Below are positions 27,494 through 35,840 of a stretch of DNA of 56,872 nt, in pieces. The notes beneath the pieces were generated by a model. The model was not told the DNA's origin, ran no database searches, and saw only the letters and a list, made by a program, of their open reading frames with translations. The position numbers and the translations under genes were made by a program. Location: NCBI GenBank assembly GCA_026386805.1, contig JAPLMX010000097.1, positions 1 through 56,872 on the forward strand, given 5' to 3'. Numbering within the stretch: the first letter of the stretch is position 1; each line of letters opens with the position of its first letter. The DNA is from Phycisphaerae bacterium (lineage in GTDB: Bacteria > Planctomycetota > Phycisphaerae > Sedimentisphaerales > Anaerobacaceae).

Positions 27494-30451
27494 TTACTGC
27501 GCCGATGCCGGGTGGCCGTAGCCAATGTCGTCGATGTAGAGCAGGCCCGCGCCGCCCGCTTTCGGGCTGGCCCGGTCGCCCACACCAATGATCAGCTTCT
27601 TCACCGCCGTCATCTTGACACCGGCCGAGGTGAACTCGCTCAGCGGAATCCGCCACTGCTGCCAAGCCGTGGCGGTCGTCGCCAGCGGGTCGGGATGGGT
27701 GACCACCTTGCTCTTGCCGGCGCTGTCCTGCACCACCACGTACAACGGGGCCGGATCGTTGGAGGGCTGGGCCACTCCAATCGCCTGCACCTGCCACGCC
27801 CCGGTGACGCCGCCCGTCGTGGCGACATTGGAGAACTCCACGGTCGTCGCCGCCGCCGCATTGTGGCTCGTCACCGCCAGACCGAGGTAGACGGTGCCCG
27901 TCATCGTGATCGACTGCGGGTTCCACGACAGGGCCGTCCACTTGACGCCGTCCGTCGAGTACGAGCAACTGAAGTTGTTGCCCGAACGGTCCAGCTTGAT
28001 CCAGACGGGGGTCTTCAGCGCGATCTGCTCCGGCGTGGCAACCGCCGTGTCACTTGTCGCGGCGCTGGCCGCCAGCAGCCGCGCCTGGTAACGAACGCCA
28101 TTGCCGGGCGTCGCATACACCGCGGCGAACCGCGCGCCCGGGTCGAGGCTTTCGCGAATCATCACGCCGCCCTTGGCCCACGGGTCCGTGTTGCCGACGC
28201 TCTCGACCTTGGCGATGATCGTGCCGTTGCCGCTGAGCGACTGGAAGGCAAAGCGGAATTGGTCCGCCGAGTTCCAGATGTCGGTGCCGCTGCCGCCCAT
28301 GAGGTAGCTGCTGGCCCCTTTATCGAGGAACGAGAGGGCCCGGCCCTGGAAGTACACCACCAGGCTGTCGACCCCGTTGTCGGTCCAGTTCTGCGCGGAC
28401 GAGAAGTCCTGCTCGGCTTCGCTATAGTACGGTGCCTTGACATTGTTATACTCGACCGGCATCGACTGCTTGCCGCCGTGAACGATCGTCTGTTCGGCAA
28501 ATGGGGCCTGGAAGTACCCGACGATGGAGCCGTTGTTGTTGACCAGACCGTCGAGCCAGGTGTCGTAGATGCGGTTGTCATCGTCGTTGTAGCTCTCGAA
28601 ATCGTCGATGGCCGCGTACTCCTGGCTGGTGAAGTTCCAGACGGCGCCCGCTTGGGTGCCCGGGGTCGCCGCGGCGCCGATCTCATCGACCTTCCAGTAG
28701 TAGGTGGTCCCGAACTGGAGGGAGGCCGGGCTGTAGCTGTGATCGGTGACCGTGACGGCGGCCGCCGTGCCATCCGTCACAGCGTTCTGATCGCTGCTGA
28801 AGTACACCTGATGCGAGGCGGCTTCGCGGCCCTGCCGCCAGTTCAGCGTCACGTTGAGGTCCACGCCGGTTGCGCCGGAAGCCGGCTGAGGTTCCCGCGC
28901 CTGAACGGGAATCTGGAAGAATCGGACTTCGGCCAGGCCGGTCTGGGCCAGGCCGCCCCAACTGGCGTTGAGGGTCAGCTTGACGTACTGCGCCAGCGCG
29001 CCGCCGAAATCGACGGTCGTGTTGTAGGTATAAGACGCCGCCCCGGTTGCCTGGGCGAACACCGGCACTCCCGCCAACGTTGTCCACGCGACACCGTCCT
29101 CGGAGTACTCGATCGTGACGTCCTTGGCGCCAAAGCCAACGAAGGTCTCGATCATTTGATTGGAGTTCCACACCCACATCTCCGTGAGCTTGTAGACCTG
29201 GTCGAACTGATACTGGATCCAGTTCGGCTGGGCCCCGGCGCTCATCCACATCTGGCTCGCGTCGGTCGAGTGCTGGTCGTTGGCGCTGAGACCGGAGCCA
29301 TTGACCGTGTTCTCCGGTCCCATGTTGGCCTGCGCACTGGAGGCAGTGGCCGTCACCGTGTTGATCGCATAGGCGAGCGGCTCGACGGTGAAGCTCCAGA
29401 CCTCACCTTTGACAATGGCGGAGGCGGAGGCATCGACTTCATCCACCCGCCAGTAGTAGGTCTGGCCAAACTCGAGACCGGTGGGAGCAAAGCTGCTGTT
29501 GCTCTGGTCTTGGCCGGCCAGCAGGCCGAGCGGAGCGGTCCGGCTGGCGTCGCCGACATCGGTCGAGGACAGTCCGAGGTATACGTCATGGGTTTGGGCG
29601 AACTCGCCCGCCGTCCAACTCAGGACGACATCGGACGGCACATCCGTTTGGCCCGGTTCCGGCTGCGGATCGGTGGCCTGTCCCTCGACGATGGATTTGC
29701 CGATCATGTACAGGATGGCATTATTTAGCATTTTCTTGCCGTCTTCGGTGAGGTTGAAGGCCCCCTGAGGCTGGGGAGCCGTCTCCTGCGTACCGGCATT
29801 GAACAGCAGCCGCTTGCCGGCCGGGGTCTCGCTCGAACCCGTATAGAACGGTTTTCCGGGCTGCCATTCGACGATCCAGGCATTGGTGCCCGTCTTGGCG
29901 AGCAGTGTGCCGCTGCCGACATCGGTCATGCCGATGAACGAGGTCTGGCCCGTGCCGGTCGTGCCATCGACCACCGCGACCTGGTTGGCCGCATTGAGCT
30001 TGATGCCGGTGAAGATCGGATGGTCGGGCACTACGACTTCCATCATGGGGCCGACCAGGTTGTTGATCGTGGCGGTGTTGACCCAGAACCAGCGGCTGTT
30101 TCGGACCAGGTACGACGTCAGGTTGATGATCGGCGCCGTGATGCCGCTCCACTGGCTGATTTCCGTGGCGTCGTTGTTGTAGTTGCCGCTGCTGGTCGTG
30201 CGGCTGATGATGATCAGATCGGCCGCGTTCAAGGCGGCGATTTTCGCATTATCGAGTGTGGTCCAATTCCCTCGTTGGACATCGACGGTATACCCCAGGC
30301 CCTGGAGCCAGGGTATCCATGCCGCGTCATCCGGGGTGCCATCGGCGGTGATGTCGATGCTCTCACAGACCCAGATGATGTTGGTAGCGTGGGCGGCGGG
30401 GCTGAGACAAAAACCCAGCGCCAACACAAGAAAAACAATTCTCTTACCCAT
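27494..30451 (-). CDS. Large secreted protein: ThuA/GATase-like N-terminus plus discoidin-like domain
   Basis: 985 aa with signal peptide MGKRIVFLVLALGFCLSPAAHA. Residues 23-260 look like a class I glutamine-amidotransferase-like/ThuA fold ('IIWVCESIDITADGTPDDAA', 'AADLIIISRTTSSGNY', 'APIINLTSYLVRN', 'AWIVEWQPGKPFY', 'AGKRLLFNAG', 'NNAILYMIGKS'). Then come a fibronectin-like module, an F5/8C-like domain ('AGAQPNWIQYQFDQVYKLTE'), another fibronectin-like module, the 'IDDFESYNDDDNRIYDTWLD' block, a DUF1349-like sandwich and the terminal 'AGGAGLLYIDDIGYGHP'. It has a strong GAAGGAGGATCGGT ribosome site. It is a close paralogue of the protein at 22943 from the first fibronectin-like module onward; only the N-terminal module differs, so module swapping is likely. 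Confidence 0.85.
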   Translation of the reverse strand: MGKRIVFLVLALGFCLSPAAHATNIIWVCESIDITADGTPDDAAWIPWLQGLGYTVDVQRGNWTTLDNAKIAALNAADLIIISRTTSSGNYNNDATEISQWSGITAPIINLTSYLVRNSRWFWVNTATINNLVGPMMEVVVPDHPIFTGIKLNAANQVAVVDGTTGTGQTSFIGMTDVGSGTLLAKTGTNAWIVEWQPGKPFYTGSSETPAGKRLLFNAGTQETAPQPQGAFNLTEDGKKMLNNAILYMIGKSIVEGQATDPQPEPGQTDVPSDVVLSWTAGEFAQTHDVYLGLSSTDVGDASRTAPLGLLAGQDQSNSSFAPTGLEFGQTYYWRVDEVDASASAIVKGEVWSFTVEPLAYAINTVTATASSAQANMGPENTVNGSGLSANDQHSTDASQMWMSAGAQPNWIQYQFDQVYKLTEMWVWNSNQMIETFVGFGAKDVTIEYSEDGVAWTTLAGVPVFAQATGAASYTYNTTVDFGGALAQYVKLTLNASWGGLAQTGLAEVRFFQIPVQAREPQPASGATGVDLNVTLNWRQGREAASHQVYFSSDQNAVTDGTAAAVTVTDHSYSPASLQFGTTYYWKVDEIGAAATPGTQAGAVWNFTSQEYAAIDDFESYNDDDNRIYDTWLDGLVNNNGSIVGYFQAPFAEQTIVHGGKQSMPVEYNNVKAPYYSEAEQDFSSAQNWTDNGVDSLVVYFQGRALSFLDKGASSYLMGGSGTDIWNSADQFRFAFQSLSGNGTIIAKVESVGNTDPWAKGGVMIRESLDPGARFAAVYATPGNGVRYQARLLAASAATSDTAVATPEQIALKTPVWIKLDRSGNNFSCSYSTDGVKWTALSWNPQSITMTGTVYLGLAVTSHNAAAATTVEFSNVATTGGVTGAWQVQAIGVAQPSNDPAPLYVVVQDSAGKSKVVTHPDPLATTATAWQQWRIPLSEFTSAGVKMTAVKKLIIGVGDRASPKAGGAGLLYIDDIGYGHPASAQ

Positions 30452-30970
30452 ACCGATCCTCCTTCAAAGAAGTCGCAACAGGTCCGCCGGGAAAGGCAAC
30501 TCATGCCCGCGGCAGACAATACTGGGGGAGCCGCCACACGGTATCCGGCGACTCAGACAAAGCAACAAGGGACTCCCGACGCAAAGCACCGCGCTGCGGA
30601 GCTTGCGAATCAACCGGGCTCTGTTTTTGGCACAGGCATCCCTTGATGTGGAGCATTACCGACAGATGGCTCGACAGAAGTGAGACTCCAAGCCGTGCAT
30701 CACACACTCACATCCTTTTTGCCGATCAAAACAGATACTGCTACTGCCAAGACCTCGACAATCATAGTGTAACCCGGTGCCGTCGAAATGCCAAGTCCAA
30801 AATCGAGTCACGCAAGAAAATGCTGGTTTCTTGCCGCTTTTCCCGGACCAGAGGACATGGACAGAGAAGGCAGGAACATAGGAAGGAACGAACGTACGAA
30901 GCCAGCAAGCAGTTCTTACCTTCTGGCCATTGGCCCGCTGCCCCGAGGTGGCGGGTAGAGAATGCCCGTG
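30452..30970. other. 519-nt gap with no gene recognised
   Basis: Contains the ribosome site of the gene at 30451 and otherwise only short frames without ribosome sites or recognisable products. No structured element stood out. Confidence 0.5.
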
Positions 30971-31540
30971 CTACGGGAGGCTGGCCCGGAGGGTGTATTC
31001 GCAGGACAGACGCTTGCCGTCGGGGGACAGGCAAGTGGCTTCGAGGATGTAGGTCTTGTCGCGACCGACCTGGGCGTCCAGCTCGAACTCGTAGGCTCGC
31101 AGAAAGTCCCGCCAGTACTTGTGGTTCTCCGCCGGGCCGGTCAGATCGATATCAGGCCAGATCGCCAGCCGCTGCCCTTTCAGTTGAGCGGAACGAGGGA
31201 CATACTCATACAGCTCAAAACGCAGGACACCCGGGGCCTTCATCTGGGCCCCGAAGGCATCCAGCATCGTGACGAAGGTGTTCAGTTTGGCGCCCTGACC
31301 CGCCCCAGAGGGACCCGACAACTCCGTCAACGGGAGAATACCGATTTTCACCGGCGCAAACGTAGCCACAGCAGACGGCACCGCCGTCTTGGGGGTCTCT
31401 GCCACGGGCTGGACTTCACTGGGTGCTGGGGCGGCGGATGGCTCGACTACAGGGGGCCGTGTGGTCACCTGCGGCTGGCTGCACCCCGCCGGCAGCAGAG
31501 GACAAAATAGCAAACAGTAGATCGCAAATCGCAAATTCAT
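30971..31540 (-). CDS. Predicted lipoprotein, function unknown
   Basis: 189 aa. The signal peptide ends in a lipobox (LLPAGC, Cys20), followed by a proline-rich linker of about 45 residues and a compact domain ('VKIGILPLTELSGPSGAGQG', 'ELYEYVPRSAQLKGQRLAIW', 'WRDFLRAYEFELDAQ'). The 'VKIGILPLTEL' start recalls small envelope lipoproteins that assemble in the outer membrane, but I cannot name a family. Its ATG follows directly on the ribBA stop codon (31541), so it is the third gene of the pgsA-ribBA unit. Confidence 0.75.
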   Translation of the reverse strand: MNLRFAIYCLLFCPLLPAGCSQPQVTTRPPVVEPSAAPAPSEVQPVAETPKTAVPSAVATFAPVKIGILPLTELSGPSGAGQGAKLNTFVTMLDAFGAQMKAPGVLRFELYEYVPRSAQLKGQRLAIWPDIDLTGPAENHKYWRDFLRAYEFELDAQVGRDKTYILEATCLSPDGKRLSCEYTLRASLP

Positions 31541-32794
31541 CTACAGGTCCTCATCCAGTATGTGTCCGAATCGGCGTTTCTTCGTCCGCAGGTAGTCGAT
31601 ATTGTATTTGCCGGGCTTGGCCCGCAGGGGAATCTGCTCGACGACCCTGATGCCGTAGACCTCCAGCCGGCTGACCTTCTTGGGGTTGTTGGTCAGAATC
31701 CGGACGCTGCGCAGCCCCAGGTCCCGGCAGATTTGCGCCCCGATCCCGTAGTCCCGGCGATCGGCGGTGAAGCCCAGCTTGAGATTGGCATCCACGGTGT
31801 CAAGACCCTGCTCCTGGAGCTTGTACGCCCGTAGCTTGTTGGAAAGGCCAATTCCCCGGCCCTCCTGGCGCAGGTAAATCAAGGCGCCCTTGCCCACCTG
31901 CTCGATCATCTTCATGGCGGTGATGAGCTGGTAGCCGCACTCGCAGCGTTGCGAATGGAACAAATCGCCCGTCATGCACTCCGAATGGACCCGCACGAGA
32001 ACCGGCTCCGGCTGCTCGATGGGCAGGCCACGAGCGTCGAGGTCGCCTATGCCCCCCTTGCACAGGGCCAAATGGGGCTCCAGAGACGTGACGCTCTCAT
32101 AGCCGATCAGCTTGAACTCCCCGTAGTCCGTGGGCAGGCAGATACTCTCGAAGCGTTTGACCTGACTTTCCCGCTGGAGACGGTACTCCACGAGCTTGGC
32201 GACGGAGGTGATCTTCAGCCCGTGCTGCTTACAGAACTCCAGAAGCTCCGGGACCCGGGCCATCGAGCCGTCTTCGCTCATGATCTCACAGATGACGCCG
32301 GCCGGTCTGAGTCCCGCCAGCCGGGCCAAGTCGATCGCGCCCTCAGTCTGGCCGGCGCGGACCAGGACTCCGCCGGTGCGGGCGCGAAGCGGAAAGATAT
32401 GGCCCGGCCGCGCCAGGTCCTTCGGCTTGGCTTCGTCGGCAATCGCGACGTGAACGGTATGGGCGCGGTCGGCGGCGCTGATGCCCGTGCTGACGCCCTC
32501 GGCCGCATCGACGCTGACGGTAAACGCCGTGCCGAAGCGGGCGGTGTTTTCGAGCGTCTGCGGGTACAGGCCCAACGCGTCGCATTTTTCCGCCGTCAGG
32601 GGAAGGCAAATCAGGCCCCGGCCGAACCTCGCCATGAAATTGACGATCTCCGGCGTGACTTTCTCGGCGGCGCAGACCAAATCCCCCTCGTTCTCCCGGT
32701 CTTCCGCATCCACCAGAACGATCATCTTGCCCTGCCGAAGGTCCTCAAGCACCTCCGGGATTTCGCTGAATGGCTCTACTTTGGGTCCGTTCAT
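31541..32794 (-). CDS. ribBA: Bifunctional 3,4-dihydroxy-2-butanone 4-phosphate synthase / GTP cyclohydrolase II
   Basis: 417 aa. It feeds both branches of riboflavin synthesis. The N-terminal half is DHBP synthase ('VLVDAEDRENEGDLVCAAEK', 'TAFTVSVDAAEGVSTGISA', 'GHIFPLRARTGGVLVRAGQT'). The C-terminal half is GTP cyclohydrolase II with zinc ligands Cys273, Cys284 and Cys286 (CMTGDLFHSQRCECG), 'LRQEGRGIGL', and 'LTNNPKKVSRLEVYGI'. ATG 32794 follows GAGG and overlaps the end of pgsA by 50 nt. No FMN riboswitch is seen; expression probably comes from the pgsA promoter. Confidence 0.96.
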   Translation of the reverse strand: MNGPKVEPFSEIPEVLEDLRQGKMIVLVDAEDRENEGDLVCAAEKVTPEIVNFMARFGRGLICLPLTAEKCDALGLYPQTLENTARFGTAFTVSVDAAEGVSTGISAADRAHTVHVAIADEAKPKDLARPGHIFPLRARTGGVLVRAGQTEGAIDLARLAGLRPAGVICEIMSEDGSMARVPELLEFCKQHGLKITSVAKLVEYRLQRESQVKRFESICLPTDYGEFKLIGYESVTSLEPHLALCKGGIGDLDARGLPIEQPEPVLVRVHSECMTGDLFHSQRCECGYQLITAMKMIEQVGKGALIYLRQEGRGIGLSNKLRAYKLQEQGLDTVDANLKLGFTADRRDYGIGAQICRDLGLRSVRILTNNPKKVSRLEVYGIRVVEQIPLRAKPGKYNIDYLRTKKRRFGHILDEDL

Positions 32795-33458
32795 AATCCT
32801 CAATATAGCGGCTTCCGTTACGAATGTAAACGAGAGCGGCAATGACGGCCGCCGCCGCCGCCAACCACCAGAGCACGTGGACGAACCAGCGGTAACCCGG
32901 AATCACCCCGGCTAGGTCGGGTGCGATCAGGACCGCAATCACCATGGAAAGCTGAAGAGCGGTGGCCAACTTGCCCGCAAACACCGGCACGATGTGCGCG
33001 TGCGAGGTGATCAGATACATGACGAGAAACCCGATCGTGATGAGGACATCCTTGCCGATGATCAGAACCACCACCGTCATCGGCAGCAGGAAGCCATCGA
33101 CGTGGCCTCTTTGCGAAACGAGCAACAGCGAGGCCGAGGTAATCAGCAACTTGTCGGCCAACGGATCCAGAAAAGTGCCCAGCTTGGTGATCTGCTTGCG
33201 GTGGCGAGCCCAGTAACCGTCGATGGCATCGCTGATCGCCATGATGAAGAACAATCCCATCGCTGCATACCGTGCCAAGTTCTGTCTCGACTCGCTGATC
33301 TGAGGATCGTGCATGCTGAGCATGCAATCCACGAAGGGCACGATCAGCAGGATCCTCATAATCGTGATCCGCGTCGGCCAGCTCAGGCGAAACCGATCGC
33401 CGCGATGGAACCAACTCACCACCCCGACCGACTCCTTTGTGTCCGCGTTGTCATTCAC
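32745..33458 (-). CDS. pgsA: CDP-alcohol phosphatidyltransferase, probably phosphatidylglycerophosphate synthase
   Basis: 237 aa membrane enzyme that transfers the phosphatidyl group from CDP-diacylglycerol, most likely to glycerol-3-phosphate. The family signature D-x2-D-G-x2-A-R-x8-G-x3-D-x3-D is complete (DAIDGYWAR...GTFLDPLAD). About six hydrophobic helices follow ('LLVSQRGH', 'VVVLIIGKDVLITIGFLVMY', 'WLAAAAAVIAALVY'). I place the start at GTG 33458, which has GGAG six bases upstream; a longer frame to 33533 would begin upstream of the transcription start predicted from the promoter. It is the first gene of the pgsA-ribBA-lipoprotein unit. Confidence 0.85.
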   Translation of the reverse strand: MNDNADTKESVGVVSWFHRGDRFRLSWPTRITIMRILLIVPFVDCMLSMHDPQISESRQNLARYAAMGLFFIMAISDAIDGYWARHRKQITKLGTFLDPLADKLLITSASLLLVSQRGHVDGFLLPMTVVVLIIGKDVLITIGFLVMYLITSHAHIVPVFAGKLATALQLSMVIAVLIAPDLAGVIPGYRWFVHVLWWLAAAAAVIAALVYIRNGSRYIEDYERTQSRAIQRNPGGA

Positions 33459-33504
33459 GTTCGACTCCAATCGCTTATCGTTGCACCCCTTGCAAGACGG
33501 CGTT

Positions 33505-33533
33505 ATACTAAGGTAGCTTCTCCGGGCTGACAA
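33505..33533 (-). promoter_or_regulatory. Promoter of the pgsA-ribBA-lipoprotein operon
   Basis: Minus strand TTGTCA (33528-33533), 17-nt spacer, TAGTAT (33505-33510). It places the transcription start near 33498, which supports the GTG start at 33458. Confidence 0.65.
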
Positions 33534-33597
33534 TAGGGATTCTCAGCAACGCAACCCGGGGGCGGGCACGATATCAGACCCGGCGGAGCAAACACAC

Positions 33598-34572
33598 ATG
33601 GGCGCAAGAAGCCGCTTGGCGCAAACCTATTACGACATGGCGACCCTTCTGGAGGCAGGGGTGCCGATCCTTCGATCTCTCGACATCCTGATCGAAGGGC
33701 GACAGGGGGCCTTAAAGCACACGTTCGCCCAGGTGCGCGAGTCTGTTTCCAAGGGGTCGAGCCTGTCCGAGTCCGTGGACATGCACCCCAGGATCTTTCG
33801 CGAGATGGACCGGATGTTGATCCAAGCCGGCGAGACTTCCGGCTCGTTGGACGATTCCTTCAAGATGCTCTCGCAATGGCATGAGTTCGTCCACAAGATC
33901 ACCTGGCGCGTGCTCTCGGGCCTGGCTTACCCTGTCTTCTGTGTCCATGCCGCCGCCTTCCTCCTTCCGGCACTGGCGTTGGTTCTCGGCAAGATCAGCT
34001 TTGGGGGCTACTTCGTGCGGGTCCTGCAGATCCTCTCTTTGTTGTATGTGCCGGTGGCTATTGTGATAGCGACCATGTACTTCGGACCAAGAGCAAGCTC
34101 CTTGAGGCGGTCTTTCGATTGGCTCGTGTTGAAAATCCCGGTTTTCGGCCAGGCAGTCTACCACCTCTGCGTCAGCCGTTATGCGAAGGCGTTCGGCATG
34201 CTCTACAAGGCCGGCGTGCCGATTACCGAGTGCACTGAGCGGGCCAACCGTGTGACCGGCAACATGATCGTTGCGGGTCTCTTCGCAGGGGCAACGATCA
34301 GCGTCCGTGAAGGGAGTATGGCCAGCAACGGGTTCTCCCCACGGCTTCCCGCTGAGTACCGGGACCTGTGGCGGATCGGGGAGGAAACGGGCGAATTGGA
34401 CAAGATGGCTGCCAAAGTCGCGGAGATCTCCGCGGATCGGGCGGACCTCTTCTTCACCGCGTTTGCCAGTGGATTCCCGAAAGTGGTTTACTTCACCATC
34501 ATGATTTTCATGGCAATCATGGTAATCTACATGTGGAGCCACATGTATGACAATTTGTTAGAGGGATTCTGA
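33598..34572 (+). CDS. Type II secretion / type IV pilus inner-membrane platform protein (GspF/PilC-like)
   Basis: 324 aa with the two repeated T2SSF domains. The first is at about 8-130 ('LLEAGVPILRSLDILIEG', 'GSSLSESV', 'IQAGETSGSLDDSF') and the second at about 195-320 ('LYKAGVPITECTERANRV', 'RIGEETGELDKMA'). Three or more membrane segments are visible, including 'VYFTIMIFMAIMVIYM' at the C-terminus. GspF/PilC anchors the assembly ATPase of pilus-like machines. It lacks the roughly 70-residue N-terminal cytoplasmic extension of longer homologues and stands alone, without GspE or pilin genes beside it. It converges with, and overlaps by 15 nt, the gene at 34558. Confidence 0.85.
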   Translation: MGARSRLAQTYYDMATLLEAGVPILRSLDILIEGRQGALKHTFAQVRESVSKGSSLSESVDMHPRIFREMDRMLIQAGETSGSLDDSFKMLSQWHEFVHKITWRVLSGLAYPVFCVHAAAFLLPALALVLGKISFGGYFVRVLQILSLLYVPVAIVIATMYFGPRASSLRRSFDWLVLKIPVFGQAVYHLCVSRYAKAFGMLYKAGVPITECTERANRVTGNMIVAGLFAGATISVREGSMASNGFSPRLPAEYRDLWRIGEETGELDKMAAKVAEISADRADLFFTAFASGFPKVVYFTIMIFMAIMVIYMWSHMYDNLLEGF

Positions 34573-34944
34573 GAACTCGCGCAGGGAGACTTTGGCGCCG
34601 TTCGGCACATTCCAAAGATCATCGAGGTTGCCTTCGATCCGCCCGACGATGTTGACCGCCGAGGCGGCGCGAATCTCATCGCTCTCGGAAGCCGGCGTGC
34701 GGCCGAAGAAGATGCAAAAAGCACTGCCCGGCAGCCAGAAACCGATCTCGCCGGCCTGGACCACTTCGCGGGCGCCGGGTTCGATCCCCGCCCCAACGGG
34801 GACGGAGAAGTAGATCTCGCCGCCCCAGCGGCTCGCCCGGGCCTCGATTGGAAGAGCTTCCATGATCGCCAGGGCCGTCGCCGTATCGTTCAACTGGGCC
34901 TCGAACCGCGCCGTTCCCGCCGTGATCGTGATCCGTCGTGTCAT
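34558..34944 (-). CDS. Cyclophilin-like domain protein (TM1367/DUF369 type)
   Basis: 128 aa with the pattern of the small cyclophilin-like family: 'ALPIEARASRWGGEIYFSVP', 'GEIGFWLPGSAFCIFFGRTP', 'NIVGRIEGNLDDL'. These proteins share the peptidyl-prolyl isomerase barrel fold but lack known isomerase residues; biochemical roles are unknown. It overlaps the tail of the GspF-like gene on the opposite strand and is divergent from pdxJ. Confidence 0.8.
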   Translation of the reverse strand: MTRRITITAGTARFEAQLNDTATALAIMEALPIEARASRWGGEIYFSVPVGAGIEPGAREVVQAGEIGFWLPGSAFCIFFGRTPASESDEIRAASAVNIVGRIEGNLDDLWNVPNGAKVSLREFSESL

Positions 34945-34972
34945 ATCTTTCGGATTTTATAGTGCTACAGAC

Positions 34973-35000
34973 TTGATGTAAATCGGACCGTTGATACAAT
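34973..35000 (+). promoter_or_regulatory. Promoter of pdxJ
   Basis: TTGATG (34973-34978), 16-nt spacer, TACAAT (34995-35000), about 26 nt before the pdxJ ATG. Confidence 0.55.
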
Positions 35001-35025
35001 TCAGCAGATTCAAGAGGGCCCAACG

Positions 35026-35754
35026 ATGGCAGTTCTCAATGTCAATATCGATCACGTAGCGACCGTCCGCCAGGCAAGGCGGACGGATGAGCCGGACCCC
35101 GTCTGGGCGGCGGCCGAGTGCGAGCTGGCCGGGGCCAACGGAATCACCGTGCACCTGCGCCAGGATCGCCGGCACATCAACGACCGCGATGTCTGGACGC
35201 TCAACGAGACCGTCGCTTCCAAGCTGAATCTCGAGATGTCGATGGCCGAGCCGATCGTCAAGATCGCCGAGCAGGTCGGGCCCGACCAGGTGACGCTCGT
35301 GCCGGAGAATCGCGAAGAACTGACGACCGAAGGCGGACTGGACTGCGTCAAGTACAAGACGCGGCTACTGGAAGTCGTCAAGCGGATGCACAAAAAGGGC
35401 ATCTTGGTTAGTGCGTTCATCACGCCCGAGCAGGAGCAAATCGCCGCTTCGGCCGAAACGGGCTGCGACGCCATCGAGCTGCACACCGGCGCCTATGCGA
35501 ACGCCGGAACGGACCGGGCCGTAAAGAGGAAGATCGCCGAGTTGGAGGCCGGCCGGGATTTCGCGATGGAAAAAGGTCTGATCGTGCATGCCGGTCATGG
35601 GCTGACGTATCGCAACATCGCCCCGGTCGCCCGGATCGAAGGGCTGTGCGAGTTCAATATCGGCCACAGTATCGTATCTCGCGCCGTGCTCGTCGGCATC
35701 CGCGAGGCGACCCGGCTGATGATCGAGCTGATCGACAAATACAGTAGTCGGTAG
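35026..35754 (+). CDS. pdxJ: Pyridoxine 5'-phosphate synthase
   Basis: 242 aa. It condenses 1-deoxyxylulose 5-phosphate with 3-amino-2-oxopropyl phosphate to make pyridoxine 5'-phosphate in the DXP-dependent vitamin B6 pathway. Conserved elements: 'LNVNIDHVATVRQARRT', 'GANGITVHLRQDRRHINDRD', 'QVTLVPENREELTTEGGLD', 'ELHTGAYAN', 'HAGHGLTYRN' and 'EFNIGHSIVSRAVLVG'. Full-length TIM barrel. It is followed at 87 nt by dapA on the same strand, with an inverted repeat between them. Confidence 0.97.
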   Translation: MAVLNVNIDHVATVRQARRTDEPDPVWAAAECELAGANGITVHLRQDRRHINDRDVWTLNETVASKLNLEMSMAEPIVKIAEQVGPDQVTLVPENREELTTEGGLDCVKYKTRLLEVVKRMHKKGILVSAFITPEQEQIAASAETGCDAIELHTGAYANAGTDRAVKRKIAELEAGRDFAMEKGLIVHAGHGLTYRNIAPVARIEGLCEFNIGHSIVSRAVLVGIREATRLMIELIDKYSSR

Positions 35755-35828
35755 CCAGTAGTCGGTAGTCTGTTGTTGACAACGGGCTCTTCATTACCGA
35801 CTACCGACTACCAGCAACGAACTACCGA
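35743..35828. repeat. GTAGTCGGTAG inverted repeat between pdxJ and dapA
   Basis: AGTAGTCGGTAG occurs twice at 35743-35771, and its complement CTACCGACTAC-type words occur at 35800-35828. Together they give a long imperfect hairpin with a loop of about 25 nt. It may attenuate read-through from pdxJ to dapA or may simply be a dispersed repeat. Confidence 0.6.
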
Positions 35829-35840
35829 AGGAGATACTGG

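Noticed and set aside
22880-29728. Frames of about 750 codons opposite the two other secreted proteins
   Set aside because: Both are mirror images of one another because the sense genes are paralogues, and they contain no recognisable domain.
34775-34800. tRNA-like GGTTCGATCCC word
   Set aside because: It is part of the cyclophilin-like coding sequence, and no acceptor or anticodon stems can be formed around it.
35743-35828. CRISPR-like repeated GTAGTCGGTAG words
   Set aside because: Repeats are 11-12 nt without regular spacers, in inverted arrangement, and no cas genes are present.
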